Source: Nocardia rosealba (GTDB lineage Bacteria; Actinomycetota; Actinomycetes; Mycobacteriales; Mycobacteriaceae). From it: a DNA stretch of 64,000 nt. A program made the translations under genes and the position numbers. The stretch's first letter is position 1. Each line of letters begins with the position of its first letter. The notes under the pieces are model-generated. The model did no database searches. It saw nothing but the letters and a program-made list of their open reading frames with translations, and was not told the DNA's origin. The stretch lies in NCBI RefSeq assembly GCF_020216065.1, contig NZ_JAIWNA010000002.1, forward strand, positions 1,023,135 through 1,087,134, read 5' to 3'. Below, piece after piece: positions 7,959-15,736 of this stretch.

Positions 7959-8780
7959 ATGACCGTGGAAATTGCCGTGGCCATGTTGGTCGCCTGGGCG
8001 ATCGGCAAGGCCGGCCGAGTCCGCCAACCTATCAACGGAATCACCGGCCGAGCGCTCGACCTCGCGATCGATGGGGTGCGCGAGGCAGTTGTCGCCAAGC
8101 TCGGCGGCGACCCGGCCGTGCAACAACTGTTCTACGAGGCCCGCGCCACCGACGGCGCGGTGTCCGCAGAAACCCAGGTCGCGGTGGAACGGTCGATTTC
8201 GGCGGCGGTCGCCGGCGACAGCCGATTCGGCGCCGAACTCGCGCGACTGACCGCAACCCCGGCTCCGTCTCCCGTCCCGTCCGATGCCGGGTCGCGCACC
8301 TACTCCGGCAATTTCGGTGTAGCGGGCGATATTCACGCCTCGGGCCCGGTCAATGTCAGGAACAAGGTCGTCAACCAGGCCCGGCGCCACCCGGTCCTCG
8401 CGACATTCGTCGTCATCGGGGTGGTCGCGCTGCTCGGTTTCTCCGCCAACCAGCTGACCAGCCAACAAGAAACGCAGCAGGTCGGCGGTGCCGAGACGAT
8501 GTCCGGCACCTGGTCTGCCTCCGACGGCACCGGCACCAAAACCTTCGGTTCCGACGGCGGCGCTTGCGATGGGTTCTACTACAGCAACGGTCGACCGCTC
8601 GACATCGGCGGCCCGATGACGTGCTCGATATCCAGCAAACCCGACGCCGAAGGCAGGTACTCGCTACGCGTCGTACAGAGCTCCAATCGTGCCACTTACC
8701 TCGTCGTGTTCTCGGATGCCGATCATGCGTCGGTCTTCGACACCTCCGGGGCCGAACTCTATGACCTCGCGCGCTTCTGA
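7959..8780 (+). CDS. Single-pass membrane protein with helical N-domain and extracytoplasmic C-domain
   Basis: 273 residues; ATG with GGGAAAGG upstream. Residues ~1-105 are helical (IDGVREAVVAKLGGDPAVQQLF; VERSISAAVAGDSRFGAEL). That pattern recurs at the N-termini of actinobacterial conflict-system and effector-associated proteins (recalled, not searched). A glycine-rich GNFGVAGDIHASGPVNV segment follows, then a TM helix at about 143-160 (VLATFVVIGVVALLGF). The last ~100 residues form a small Cys-containing beta domain (SGTWSASDGTGTK...). It may be a membrane output of the SEFIR/JAMM island; no direct functional evidence. Confidence 0.6.
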   Translation: MTVEIAVAMLVAWAIGKAGRVRQPINGITGRALDLAIDGVREAVVAKLGGDPAVQQLFYEARATDGAVSAETQVAVERSISAAVAGDSRFGAELARLTATPAPSPVPSDAGSRTYSGNFGVAGDIHASGPVNVRNKVVNQARRHPVLATFVVIGVVALLGFSANQLTSQQETQQVGGAETMSGTWSASDGTGTKTFGSDGGACDGFYYSNGRPLDIGGPMTCSISSKPDAEGRYSLRVVQSSNRATYLVVFSDADHASVFDTSGAELYDLARF

Positions 8781-8797
8781 CCGGCCGATCTCCGGTT

Positions 8798-8908
8798 TCA
8801 CGCCACACCGAGGTACCTGGCGATGATCATTTTCATCACCTCGCCGGTGCCCGCGCAGATTCTGGCTACGCGGGCATCGGTGTAGGGCCGGGCGACGGTG
8901 GCGGTGTC
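8798..8908 (-). pseudogene. C-terminal remnant of an acyl-CoA dehydrogenase
   Basis: Read on the minus strand, the last ~36 codons end in a stop at 8798-8800 and encode PYTDARVARICAGTGEVMKM followed by IIARYLGVA. This is the signature C-terminus of acyl-CoA dehydrogenases (ARVxRIxAGTxEVMKxII). Everything upstream of it is missing: the sequence runs directly, in the same frame, into the stop codon of a LuxR-type remnant. It is a deletion scar rather than a gene. Confidence 0.75.
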
Positions 8909-9085
8909 TCATTGTGGGTTGCCGCGGAGGTAGGTCAAAGCGGCCAGGACTCGGATGTTGACGTGTGGACGGGCCGGGTCGTCGGCTTGGACGAGGCCGA
9001 GTTTGTCCTCGATGGTGGAAACGTGGTGCTCGACGGTGTTGATCTTGGTCTTGAGTTGTTGCGCGATACCGAGATTGACGCCATC
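8909..9085 (-). pseudogene. C-terminal remnant of a NarL/LuxR-type response regulator
   Basis: On the minus strand about 59 codons read as the last part of a LuxR HTH: NLGIAQQLKTKINTVEHHV, then STIEDKLGL, then RVLAALTYLRG and stop at 8909. The scaffold (GIA..L....TVEHHV..I..KLGL) is characteristic, and the RVLAALTYLRG ending is typical of NarL-like regulators. Upstream of about 9085 the frame loses similarity, where a plus-strand PucR-like reading begins, so the receiver domain and HTH start are deleted. Confidence 0.7.
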
Positions 9086-9922
9086 CTGCACGCCTTCCAC
9101 GAGGGCGTCGCCCTGTGCCTGAACCTCGTGCACAACCAGGCGCAATTCGACCGCAAAGCCATGCTCGACAGTTTCCGCACCGCGATGACCATTTCGGATC
9201 TGCTGTGCACCACCGCTACCCGCGCCTACATGCGGGAACACCGCAACGTCGCCACCGAACATCACACCGCGGTACACACCCTCACCTCCGCACTACTCGC
9301 CGGACAGCCCACATCGACCCTGTCCCGCGAAAGCCGGATCCCGATCGCCGAGTCGTATTCCGTTCTGGCGCTGTCTGTTCCGAAACACCCCAGCGAGCAC
9401 GACTCGCGCCTCGACGCCACCGTGGTGGCCCGACGGAAGCTGCGCAGACTGCTGGCCGCGCTGGTACCCGCGAAGACCGCCGAAATCCCCGGCGCGGTCG
9501 AACGCGCGCACGAACTACTCGACATGGTCGCCCGCCTGGGCAGCGCCGCCGGGCTGTACCACTTCAACGACCTCGCCCTCGAATACCAGCTGACCCGACC
9601 AGGACCCGGTCGGGCCAGGCTCGGTGAACTGCTGACACCCCTGGAACGCACTCCCGAACTCCTCCTCGAAACCCTGCGCGTGCACATCGCCAACAACATG
9701 AACCGCCAACGCACCGCACACCTGCTGCACATCCACACCAACACCGTCGGCTACCGCCTGCGCCGCATCGCCCAGATCACAGGTTTGGACCCCACCGCAG
9801 TGTCAGGACTGTGGCAACTGCGCTCGGCGATGATCGCTCGCAGCTTCGACAACACCCCATCCACCGAACTCCCCGCCACCGACACCAAGCGGCACCATCC
9901 GACCCTGGCTAGATCCGCCTGA
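9080..9922 (+). pseudogene. 5'-truncated PucR/CdaR-type regulator
   Basis: The open frame runs from 8912, but the part before ~9080 is antisense to the LuxR remnant. From ~9080 the protein resembles the middle and C-terminus of PucR-like regulators: helical segment (FDRKAMLDSFRTAMTISDLL), a sensor-like region, then the HTH_30 domain (RVHIANNMNRQRTAHLLHIHTNTVGYRLRRIAQITGL). At about 280 residues it is shorter than usual; the N-terminal domain is missing and the central domain looks shortened near LLAALVPAKTAEIPG. A start at ATG 9161 could still yield a truncated DNA-binding protein. Probably decayed. Confidence 0.65.
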
Positions 9923-10044
9923 CAGAACTCCGAACGACCTGCTCGCCCCGGCGTGGAGACTCCCCCGCCGTGTCGCTCATGGTCGACAGCGAGTCAGCGC
10001 GGATCCGCCGCGGAATCGGGCCTCGATGAAGTTCCAGGCTTCGG

Positions 10045-11550
10045 TCATCCCTGTGCCGTTCCCGTGGACCAGGTGATCGCTCCTCCGTCGTTGCGGTAGA
10101 GCACCAGATTGCCGGTGTCCTCCAGGACCAACGTCGACGGGCCCATGGTCCACGTCCTCGACGACCATGCCGCGGCCCCGCTGCCGGTGTACAGGACCAG
10201 GTTGCCGTCGTTCTGGTTGACCAGATTCTCTCCGTTCGTCGTCGCGGTCGACCACAGCACTTCCCCGCTGTTCCGATAAAGCACCAGGTTGCCATCACCC
10301 TGTAGCCACAGTTCGTAGAGTCCGTTGCGGGACCGGAGCGCGGACGCGCGGGGCAGGGTCGCGCCCGCCGCCAACCGCTCGGGCCAACTCGGGACCGGCG
10401 TGACACCGTCACCACGCAGCACCGCGCTGACATCGGTGGTAATCGGCTCCTTGCTCGCCATCGTCGTGGTGACCAGGCCGAAGTGGCACTCGGGATCATC
10501 GGCGGCGGTGCAGCGATCGCGGTAGGAGTAGACGATCAGCGGACCCGCGTATGGCAGCGCACGCCACATCCGGACGCCCTGCACGAGGTACTTGCTGACG
10601 GTGCTCGCGCTCGGGATGGCCGCGAGTCCGGCTGTCGGATAGCCGAATTCGGTAGCCCACACCTTCTTCGCGGTGTCGCCGTGGCGAACCATCACCGAGT
10701 GCACCAGGGCGAGCTCACCACACGGCGTGGACTCCGAGGGTGGCCCGAACATGTTCCACCAACGATTGACGCATTCGGGGTCGGCAGGGCCTTTGCCCGA
10801 GTTCCACGCCGGATACGGGTGGTGCGCGACGGCATCGAAATAGCCGCGATACCCACGGCTGTACGCCCAGTCCAACCAGACCGACGGCGCGTTCGGATTG
10901 GTCCCGCCCTGCACCGTTCCCGCCCCCGAAGCCCCGGCCAGAACAACACACCCGGGACAGCGCGCCTTCACCCGCGGGTAGGCGAGTTTGACGAGCTGCC
11001 AGTAACGCGCTTTGCGGTCGCCGACGAAGTTGGCGAAGTTCACGAAGTTCGGTTCGTTCCAGACCTCGTACGCCTGGACCTTGCCGCCGAAGTGCGCGAC
11101 CGTGCGATCCACGATCGAGGTCCAGTCCTGGTCGCGGGTCGGGAACCATTTGTCGCCGCTGTGACCGCCGTTCGCCCACGGCGGCGCGTAGGCGAGAACG
11201 AGCAGAACCCGCATTCCACGGGCAGCGGCGGCATCCACGACCGGATCCAACCGGTCCCACCGCAGCGGCGCCCCACGGGCCGGTTCGACAGACCACCAGT
11301 CGAGGTCGAGGCGCAGCAGCGGAACCTTGGGCGCCACCGCGGACTGCATGGCGGGCAGACGCCGCACGATGTCGGCACCGTCACCTGAGCCTTCCGCGAA
11401 GCCGACATCGGCGGACGTGAAGGAATCGGCGGGCGCTGCCATCGCCGGGCCGGGCACAGCCGCCATCACCGACAGCGTGCTCGCGACCAACGCGAGCACC
11501 GTTTTTCCGACGCGAATTCGTCCGAGCAGGTCGAGAATCGATGTCTTCAT
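10045..11550 (-). CDS. Secreted clan-A glycoside hydrolase with bulb-type lectin domain
   Basis: 501 residues from ATG 11550 (AGAAGG upstream); the longer upstream frame is not supported. Residues 1-39 are a signal peptide (basic start, hydrophobic core, AMAAP cleavage). Residues ~45-380 are a TIM-barrel hydrolase resembling GH39/GH5-like enzymes: the acid/base motif EVWNEP has Glu166, and a second candidate catalytic Glu301 lies in VWATEFGYP. Residues ~385-501 hold three B-lectin repeats (QGDGNLVLY, QNDGNLVLY, EDTGNLVLY). The first two keep the mannose-binding QxDxNxVxY signature; the third has Q to E and D to T changes. Presumed role: extracellular glycan hydrolysis with a mannose-type anchor. 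Substrate unknown. Confidence 0.85.
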   Translation of the reverse strand: MKTSILDLLGRIRVGKTVLALVASTLSVMAAVPGPAMAAPADSFTSADVGFAEGSGDGADIVRRLPAMQSAVAPKVPLLRLDLDWWSVEPARGAPLRWDRLDPVVDAAAARGMRVLLVLAYAPPWANGGHSGDKWFPTRDQDWTSIVDRTVAHFGGKVQAYEVWNEPNFVNFANFVGDRKARYWQLVKLAYPRVKARCPGCVVLAGASGAGTVQGGTNPNAPSVWLDWAYSRGYRGYFDAVAHHPYPAWNSGKGPADPECVNRWWNMFGPPSESTPCGELALVHSVMVRHGDTAKKVWATEFGYPTAGLAAIPSASTVSKYLVQGVRMWRALPYAGPLIVYSYRDRCTAADDPECHFGLVTTTMASKEPITTDVSAVLRGDGVTPVPSWPERLAAGATLPRASALRSRNGLYELWLQGDGNLVLYRNSGEVLWSTATTNGENLVNQNDGNLVLYTGSGAAAWSSRTWTMGPSTLVLEDTGNLVLYRNDGGAITWSTGTAQG

Positions 11551-11572
11551 CCAGAAGGCCCTTCTGTATGAA
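11546..11572. promoter_or_regulatory. 27-bp palindrome over the start of the glycosidase gene
   Basis: The plus strand reads TTCAT, one base, CAGAAGG, one base, CCTTCTG, one base, ATGAA: near-perfect dyad symmetry. It contains the glycosidase start codon (11548-11550) and its AGAAGG ribosome-binding site. It could be a repressor operator or an mRNA structure masking initiation. No adjacent regulator is evident. Confidence 0.5.
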
Positions 11573-11977
11573 ATCTTCGCGATCGATGCGTGTGCTGTAG
11601 TGTGCGCCGACTCCCACGAAGGCCCCGAATGACACGCCGTCAACGAGGTTTCGTCACCCAGTCCGGTCTTGGTGCTCGGTTTCGAGCCTGATTGCCGATC
11701 AACCTGCCGTTCCCGGCGCAGCCACCGAACAGCAGGTACAGCCCGGTGTCGGTGAAGCCGACCGCGGTCAGCATCAGGACAAGCGTGCGAGTCGCGAAAC
11801 CGCAGGCAGAGCGCGTGGGGTTCAACACCACTCAATCTGAGAGATCCTCGAGAAACCGACGACATCAGCGGAGGCCACCCGGGCCCGAGGCGTCTGCAGC
11901 CTCGCCGGGCCCACGCAGCTCCACTCCGCTCGGAATCGCGGTGCCGGTGACCGGCCGGATACCGTAGCCTCGTCCTT
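11573..11977. other. Intergenic stretch without a supported gene
   Basis: About 400 bp between the divergent glycosidase and MEDS genes. A minus-strand 63-codon frame at 11640-11831 has high third-position GC and a hydrophobic patch (TLVLMLTAVGFTDTGLYLLF), so it may be a small membrane peptide or a remnant. No ribosome-binding site or homology supports it. Promoters for both flanking genes should lie here. Confidence 0.4.
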
Positions 11978-12970
11978 ATGAGTGTCCAGGCTGGGGTGGC
12001 TTCACCGCACGACCACGTCGTGAGCATTTATGACGGACTGGATGAGCTGGCCCGCAACGTCAGCGACTTCCTCGGGCAGGGGTTGGACACCGACGGTGCG
12101 GCCGTGGTGATCGCCACACCCGCACATCGCGAAGCCATCGCGACGCGGTTGAGCGAGCACGGCTTGGACTTGGCCGCCCTGACCGCGGCCGGCCGCTATC
12201 GAGCCCTGGATGCCGCGCAGACCTTGGCGAGCTTCACCGTCGACGGCGCGCTCGACCGGGCTCGTTTCGCCGAAGTGATCGGCGAGGTCATCGCCGCTGC
12301 GAGTGCGGGTGGGCGTTCCGTGCGCGCGTTCGGTGAGATGGTGGCGCTGCTGTGGGCCGACGGCGATCCGGCCGCTGCGATCGAGCTCGAAGCGATGTGG
12401 AACGAGTTGGCTCAGAGCCATCGGTTCCTGCTCTACTGTGCCTATCCGCGTGACATGCTCGCCGGCGCCGACGATCTGGTGCGCCTGCAGCAAGTGTGCG
12501 CCCATCATTCCGAGATCGTCGCTCCCGACAGCTACACCGCCGCCCAGCCCGAACTCGGGCCGAGCGCCGACCCGGACAGCGATTCTCGAACCTATCTGCC
12601 GGTACCCAGCGCCGTCAGCGCCGCGCGCCGATTCGTCACCGGCAGGCTGGGGGAATGGCAGCACGGCCCCGCGGTCATCGACGATGCCGCCCTGGTCGTT
12701 TCCGAACTCGCCGCCAACGCAGTTGCCCACGCGCACACCGCGTTCCGGATCCGTCTGTCCCAGACCGAGGGGACGGTGAAGATCGAGGCCGAGGACCTCA
12801 GCCCGCGCCGACCGGTTTTGGGCACCGACCGCGGAAGTGCGGTCGGTGGACGTGGTTTGATCCTGATCGCGGCACTGGGCAGCCGATGGGGCATCGAACC
12901 CGACCCGGCAGGGCACGCCAAGAACGTGTGGTGCGAAATCCCCTCCCCTGACCTGAGGGAAGGAATCTGA
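11978..12970 (+). CDS. MEDS-domain anti-sigma factor kinase (HATPase)
   Basis: 330 residues. Residues ~10-170 are a MEDS sensory domain (HDHVVSIYDGLDELARNVSDFL; AVVIATPAHREAI; GRSVRAFGEMVALLW; YCAYPRDM). Residues ~200-325 are an RsbW-like HATPase_c_2 domain with the N-box VVSELAANAVAHAH and a glycine-rich ATP lid (SAVGGRGLILIAALGSRWG). Such proteins are anti-sigma switch kinases responding to redox or small-molecule signals. It is 3 bp upstream of a MEDS-STAS-like gene, forming a likely kinase/antagonist pair. No sigma factor gene is adjacent, so the target lies elsewhere. Confidence 0.87.
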   Translation: MSVQAGVASPHDHVVSIYDGLDELARNVSDFLGQGLDTDGAAVVIATPAHREAIATRLSEHGLDLAALTAAGRYRALDAAQTLASFTVDGALDRARFAEVIGEVIAAASAGGRSVRAFGEMVALLWADGDPAAAIELEAMWNELAQSHRFLLYCAYPRDMLAGADDLVRLQQVCAHHSEIVAPDSYTAAQPELGPSADPDSDSRTYLPVPSAVSAARRFVTGRLGEWQHGPAVIDDAALVVSELAANAVAHAHTAFRIRLSQTEGTVKIEAEDLSPRRPVLGTDRGSAVGGRGLILIAALGSRWGIEPDPAGHAKNVWCEIPSPDLREGI

Positions 12971-12973
12971 GAT

Positions 12974-13852
12974 ATGTCGATCGATCTCTCCGCGCCCGCG
13001 CGCGGTACCTCGGTGGCCAGGGCGGCTGGTGCACTGATCGATAAGCGAAGCGGCGGCTGCCACGATCATGCCTGCGTCGCGTATACCACCCGCGCTGAAC
13101 GCGACCGCGCCGCCGTGGAATGGCTGCTCGAGGGTGCCGCGCTCGGGCAGCGGCTGCTCGCGGTCACCGACGACGACGATGCCGGTGGCCGCTTGCGAGC
13201 CGCTTTCGCCGCGGCCGATGCCGGCTACGAGCTGACCCATACCTCCCTCGGGGAGGTCTACGACTTGTCCGCGCCGATCGACGCCGAAGCCCAGCTTGCT
13301 CATTTCCGGGGCGAAGTCGCATCGGCCCTCGACGCGGGTTTCGCGGGCATTCGCGTCTTCACCGACATCACCGCCCTGAACCTCGATCCCGCACGCCGTC
13401 CCGGTCACCTCCGGTGGGAACACGTCGCGGACGCATTCATGGCCGGCGGTAACCCGGTAGCCGCGATGTGTGCCTACGACCTCACCGCGACCGGCGAGGA
13501 TCTGGGCGCGGTCATGGCCGTACACCCGTTGCGCCACGGCCCCTCCCGGGTCCCCACGACGTTCGGGATGCATTGGCGAGACGGCCACCGTTTCCTGGAG
13601 GGCGAGATCGATCAATTCAGCATTCCCGCCCTGATCGGCGCGCTCGAGGTCTTGCCGAGCGAGGGCGCCGACCTCGACGTCAGCGGTCTGGCGTTCCTGA
13701 GTGTGCGCGCCTCGGCGGTACTGGCGGGCATGGATCCGTCCCAGCGTGCACACCGGTCGATACGGCTGGTCAACGCCCATCCCGTCGTCGAGCGGGTATG
13801 GAGCGTGATGGATTTCGATCCCCGACGGTTGATCAAGCGCACCGATTCCTGA
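12974..13852 (+). CDS. MEDS-domain protein with STAS-like C-terminus (anti-sigma antagonist-like)
   Basis: 292 residues, starting 3 bp after the MEDS-HATPase stop. Residues ~25-190 are a second MEDS domain (GGCHDHACVAYTTRAERDRA; LLAVTDDDDAGG; GFAGIRVFTDITAL; AMCAYD). Residues ~200-285 look like a STAS-type fold (EIDQFSIPALIGALEVL; DLDVSGLAFLSVRASAVLA; SIRLVNAHPVVERVWSVM). STAS antagonists bind and sequester RsbW-type kinases. The usual phosphorylatable serine (DxSG) appears as DVSGLAFLS, so phosphorylation by the upstream kinase is plausible. Confidence 0.85.
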   Translation: MSIDLSAPARGTSVARAAGALIDKRSGGCHDHACVAYTTRAERDRAAVEWLLEGAALGQRLLAVTDDDDAGGRLRAAFAAADAGYELTHTSLGEVYDLSAPIDAEAQLAHFRGEVASALDAGFAGIRVFTDITALNLDPARRPGHLRWEHVADAFMAGGNPVAAMCAYDLTATGEDLGAVMAVHPLRHGPSRVPTTFGMHWRDGHRFLEGEIDQFSIPALIGALEVLPSEGADLDVSGLAFLSVRASAVLAGMDPSQRAHRSIRLVNAHPVVERVWSVMDFDPRRLIKRTDS

Positions 13853-14021
13853 GCCGGCTTCCGTGCGGATTGCCGTCGTCACCTGTCGGTTCGATCGCGA
13901 CTTCACCACCGCCGCAACGAATCTGGTGAGGGTCGCCGACATCGCCCCGCTCAGCCAACCGGCAGCTCCGTTCCCGGTGAATATCCCGCCCGATAACCTG
14001 CAGTCCCGCGCCGGCTCGGCG

Positions 14022-14152
14022 TCACAGCAGGTGGGTGGTGAGAAAGTCGATCTGATCGATGAGGATCTCCTCCACTACCGGCGGGTGATAGACGGTGAAG
14101 TGGTCGGCGTCGTAGTGGTTGAGGGTGGCGCGGGGCGCAAACGACGTCACGA
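14022..14152 (-). pseudogene. C-terminal remnant of an alpha/beta hydrolase
   Basis: On the minus strand ~43 codons ending at the stop 14022-14024 read FAPRATLNHYDADHFTVYH, then PPVVEEILIDQIDFLTTHLL. The HYDADHFTVYH element looks like the catalytic-His loop and last helix of an alpha/beta hydrolase; the nucleophile half is absent. It begins where the SDR gene ends: a GTG codon overlaps the SDR stop as GTGA. A hydrolase gene was probably deleted down to its tail. Confidence 0.6.
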
Positions 14153-15034
14153 TGCACCCAACCGGGCGCGGTGCGTTTCACACAGTTTCCAGATCGCGTT
14201 GCGGATGCGTTCGTCCAGGACAGCGTCGGGCCATGGGGTCGGGATGGCCTTGGTGTTGAAGTAGGCGCCGTTGGTGTTGCGGACCTCGGGGCTGGTCGCG
14301 AGATGAATGCTGGACCGCGTGGCCCTGAGCAGCGCCTTGTGGCCATAGACCACCGGCATCGCCAGCCGCAGCAGCGGCACGATCGGACGCGCCAGCGGTG
14401 GGTAGGTGCCGATGGTGAGGTCCCTGTTCATCGAGGTGTACGCATGTCCGGGGTAGGCCACGTTCAGCGTCACCGGTGCCCCTTCGACCTCCTGGGCGAA
14501 GCGGTAACTCATCGCCATCTGGGCCAGCTTGGTCTGGTTGTAGAAGGACAAGCCGACGTAGGACTTCTCACCCTGGAGGTTGTCCAGATCGATCCGGCCC
14601 TTCGGGATGCCGCCGGTGATGTTGATGACCCGGGCCGCACCCGAGGATGTCAGGGCCGGCATCAGCCAGTGCGTGAGGCAGAACGGCGCGACCACGTTGA
14701 CCGCGAACGCTGTCTCGATACCGTCCTCAGTTATCTCACGATGAGATCTGGTCGCTCCCGCGTTATTGATCAGCACGTCGACGCCACGACTCCGGGTGCT
14801 GACCTCCTCGGCGAGGCGCTTCACGTCGCCGAGCCGGGACAGGTCGGCAGTTATCGCCTCGACTCGGTGGTTCCCACTGGAGGCGCGGAGTTCCTCCACG
14901 GCGGCATCAGCGCGGTTCTTGTCGCGCCCGACGAGGATCACGCGTGCGCCCATTTCGGCCAACTGTCGCGCTGTCTCTTTACCGATCCCTCCGGTACTTC
15001 CGGTCACCAGCACGGTCTTGCCATCCACAACCAT
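14147..15034 (-). CDS. Short-chain dehydrogenase, retinol-dehydrogenase-like
   Basis: 295 residues from ATG 15034. I prefer this to the upstream in-frame ATG at 15082, which lies inside the operator at 15057-15086. Cofactor motif GSTGGIGKETA near the N-terminus, NNAG, and the catalytic YNQTK; after it come VAYPGHAYTSM and the long C-terminal part seen in WW-oxidoreductase/retinol-dehydrogenase-like SDRs. Predicted NADP(H)-dependent oxidation or reduction of a hydrophobic alcohol or carbonyl. Divergent from a TetR gene, which presumably represses it. Confidence 0.85.
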   Translation of the reverse strand: MVVDGKTVLVTGSTGGIGKETARQLAEMGARVILVGRDKNRADAAVEELRASSGNHRVEAITADLSRLGDVKRLAEEVSTRSRGVDVLINNAGATRSHREITEDGIETAFAVNVVAPFCLTHWLMPALTSSGAARVINITGGIPKGRIDLDNLQGEKSYVGLSFYNQTKLAQMAMSYRFAQEVEGAPVTLNVAYPGHAYTSMNRDLTIGTYPPLARPIVPLLRLAMPVVYGHKALLRATRSSIHLATSPEVRNTNGAYFNTKAIPTPWPDAVLDERIRNAIWKLCETHRARLGAS

Positions 15035-15056
15035 CACTCCGCTCGCCGAGATTCTG

Positions 15057-15086
15057 ACACTTGGTGACACTTTAGTCATCAAGTGT
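15057..15086. promoter_or_regulatory. TetR-type operator between SDR and TetR genes
   Basis: ACACTTGGTGAC (15057-15068), six bases, then GTCATCAAGTGT (15075-15086): 12-bp arms with one mismatch. It sits in the 70-bp divergent intergenic region and is the likely binding site of the adjacent TetR regulator, controlling both genes. Confidence 0.7.
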
Positions 15087-15104
15087 ACAGCTTAGTCTGA
15101 GTGC

Positions 15105-15692
15105 ATGAGTGAGGGACTGAGGGAACGGACCCGGCGAGCCGTGCGGGCCGAGATCGCCGAGGTAGCCATCGACTTGTTCACCCGCCAGGGCTTCGAGAAC
15201 ACGACTGTCGATGAGATCGCACATGCAGCCGGCATGACCAAGCGCAGCTTCTTCCGGTACTTCCCGACCAAGGATGACGTCGTCTTCGATGGCATAGACC
15301 TCACCGGCGCGGACGTGGTCGCCGACATCGCCGCTCGACCTGCGGGCGAAAGCCCCTGGGAGTCTCTCCATCACGTACTCCGCGCCCGGCTGGGCGAGAT
15401 CCATGCCAGTGAGCAGGTCCTGGTTACGTTGCGGCTGATCGAGGCCACCCCCGCACTGATAGGACGACTCCACCAACGACGAGCAGAGTGGCGAGGGCGA
15501 GTCGGTGACGCGCTCCAGGCTCGCCCGGGCGTCGAGATCGACGCGTACGCAGCAGATCTACTGATCAACGCCGCGACCGCTGTACTGGATGCCGTGTCCA
15601 GTCAATGGGTCCGATCAGGCGGCAAAGCAGACCGCTCCAGTCTTCTCGACCAAGGATTCCTCCACGTCCACGTAGATCCCGACCCGCAATAG
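15105..15692 (+). CDS. TetR-family transcriptional regulator
   Basis: 195 residues. N-terminal HTH: EIAEVAIDLFTRQGFENTTV, then DEIAHAAGMTKRSFFRYFPTK, a classical TetR pattern; the C-terminal ligand domain is helical. Divergent from the SDR gene with a 30-bp inverted repeat between them, so it most likely autoregulates and represses that SDR. The C-terminus ends abruptly (DPDPQ) in a normal length range. Ligand unknown. Confidence 0.88.
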   Translation: MSEGLRERTRRAVRAEIAEVAIDLFTRQGFENTTVDEIAHAAGMTKRSFFRYFPTKDDVVFDGIDLTGADVVADIAARPAGESPWESLHHVLRARLGEIHASEQVLVTLRLIEATPALIGRLHQRRAEWRGRVGDALQARPGVEIDAYAADLLINAATAVLDAVSSQWVRSGGKADRSSLLDQGFLHVHVDPDPQ

Positions 15693-15736
15693 TTCCAGTC
15701 CTCGGCACGTCGGCGACTCGTCGTTGACGTCCTCTA

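Noticed and set aside
8912..9922. Full-length 336-residue PucR regulator
   Set aside because: The first ~56 codons are antisense to a LuxR C-terminal remnant, so the real protein is truncated and probably a pseudogene.
10045..12027. 660-residue glycosidase starting at 12027
   Set aside because: The added ~159 residues are low-complexity and cross the divergent promoter; a signal peptide and ribosome-binding site support ATG 11550.
12002..13942. 646-codon minus-strand ORF across the MEDS genes
   Set aside because: Antisense shadow of two well-supported plus-strand MEDS genes; no domain pattern.
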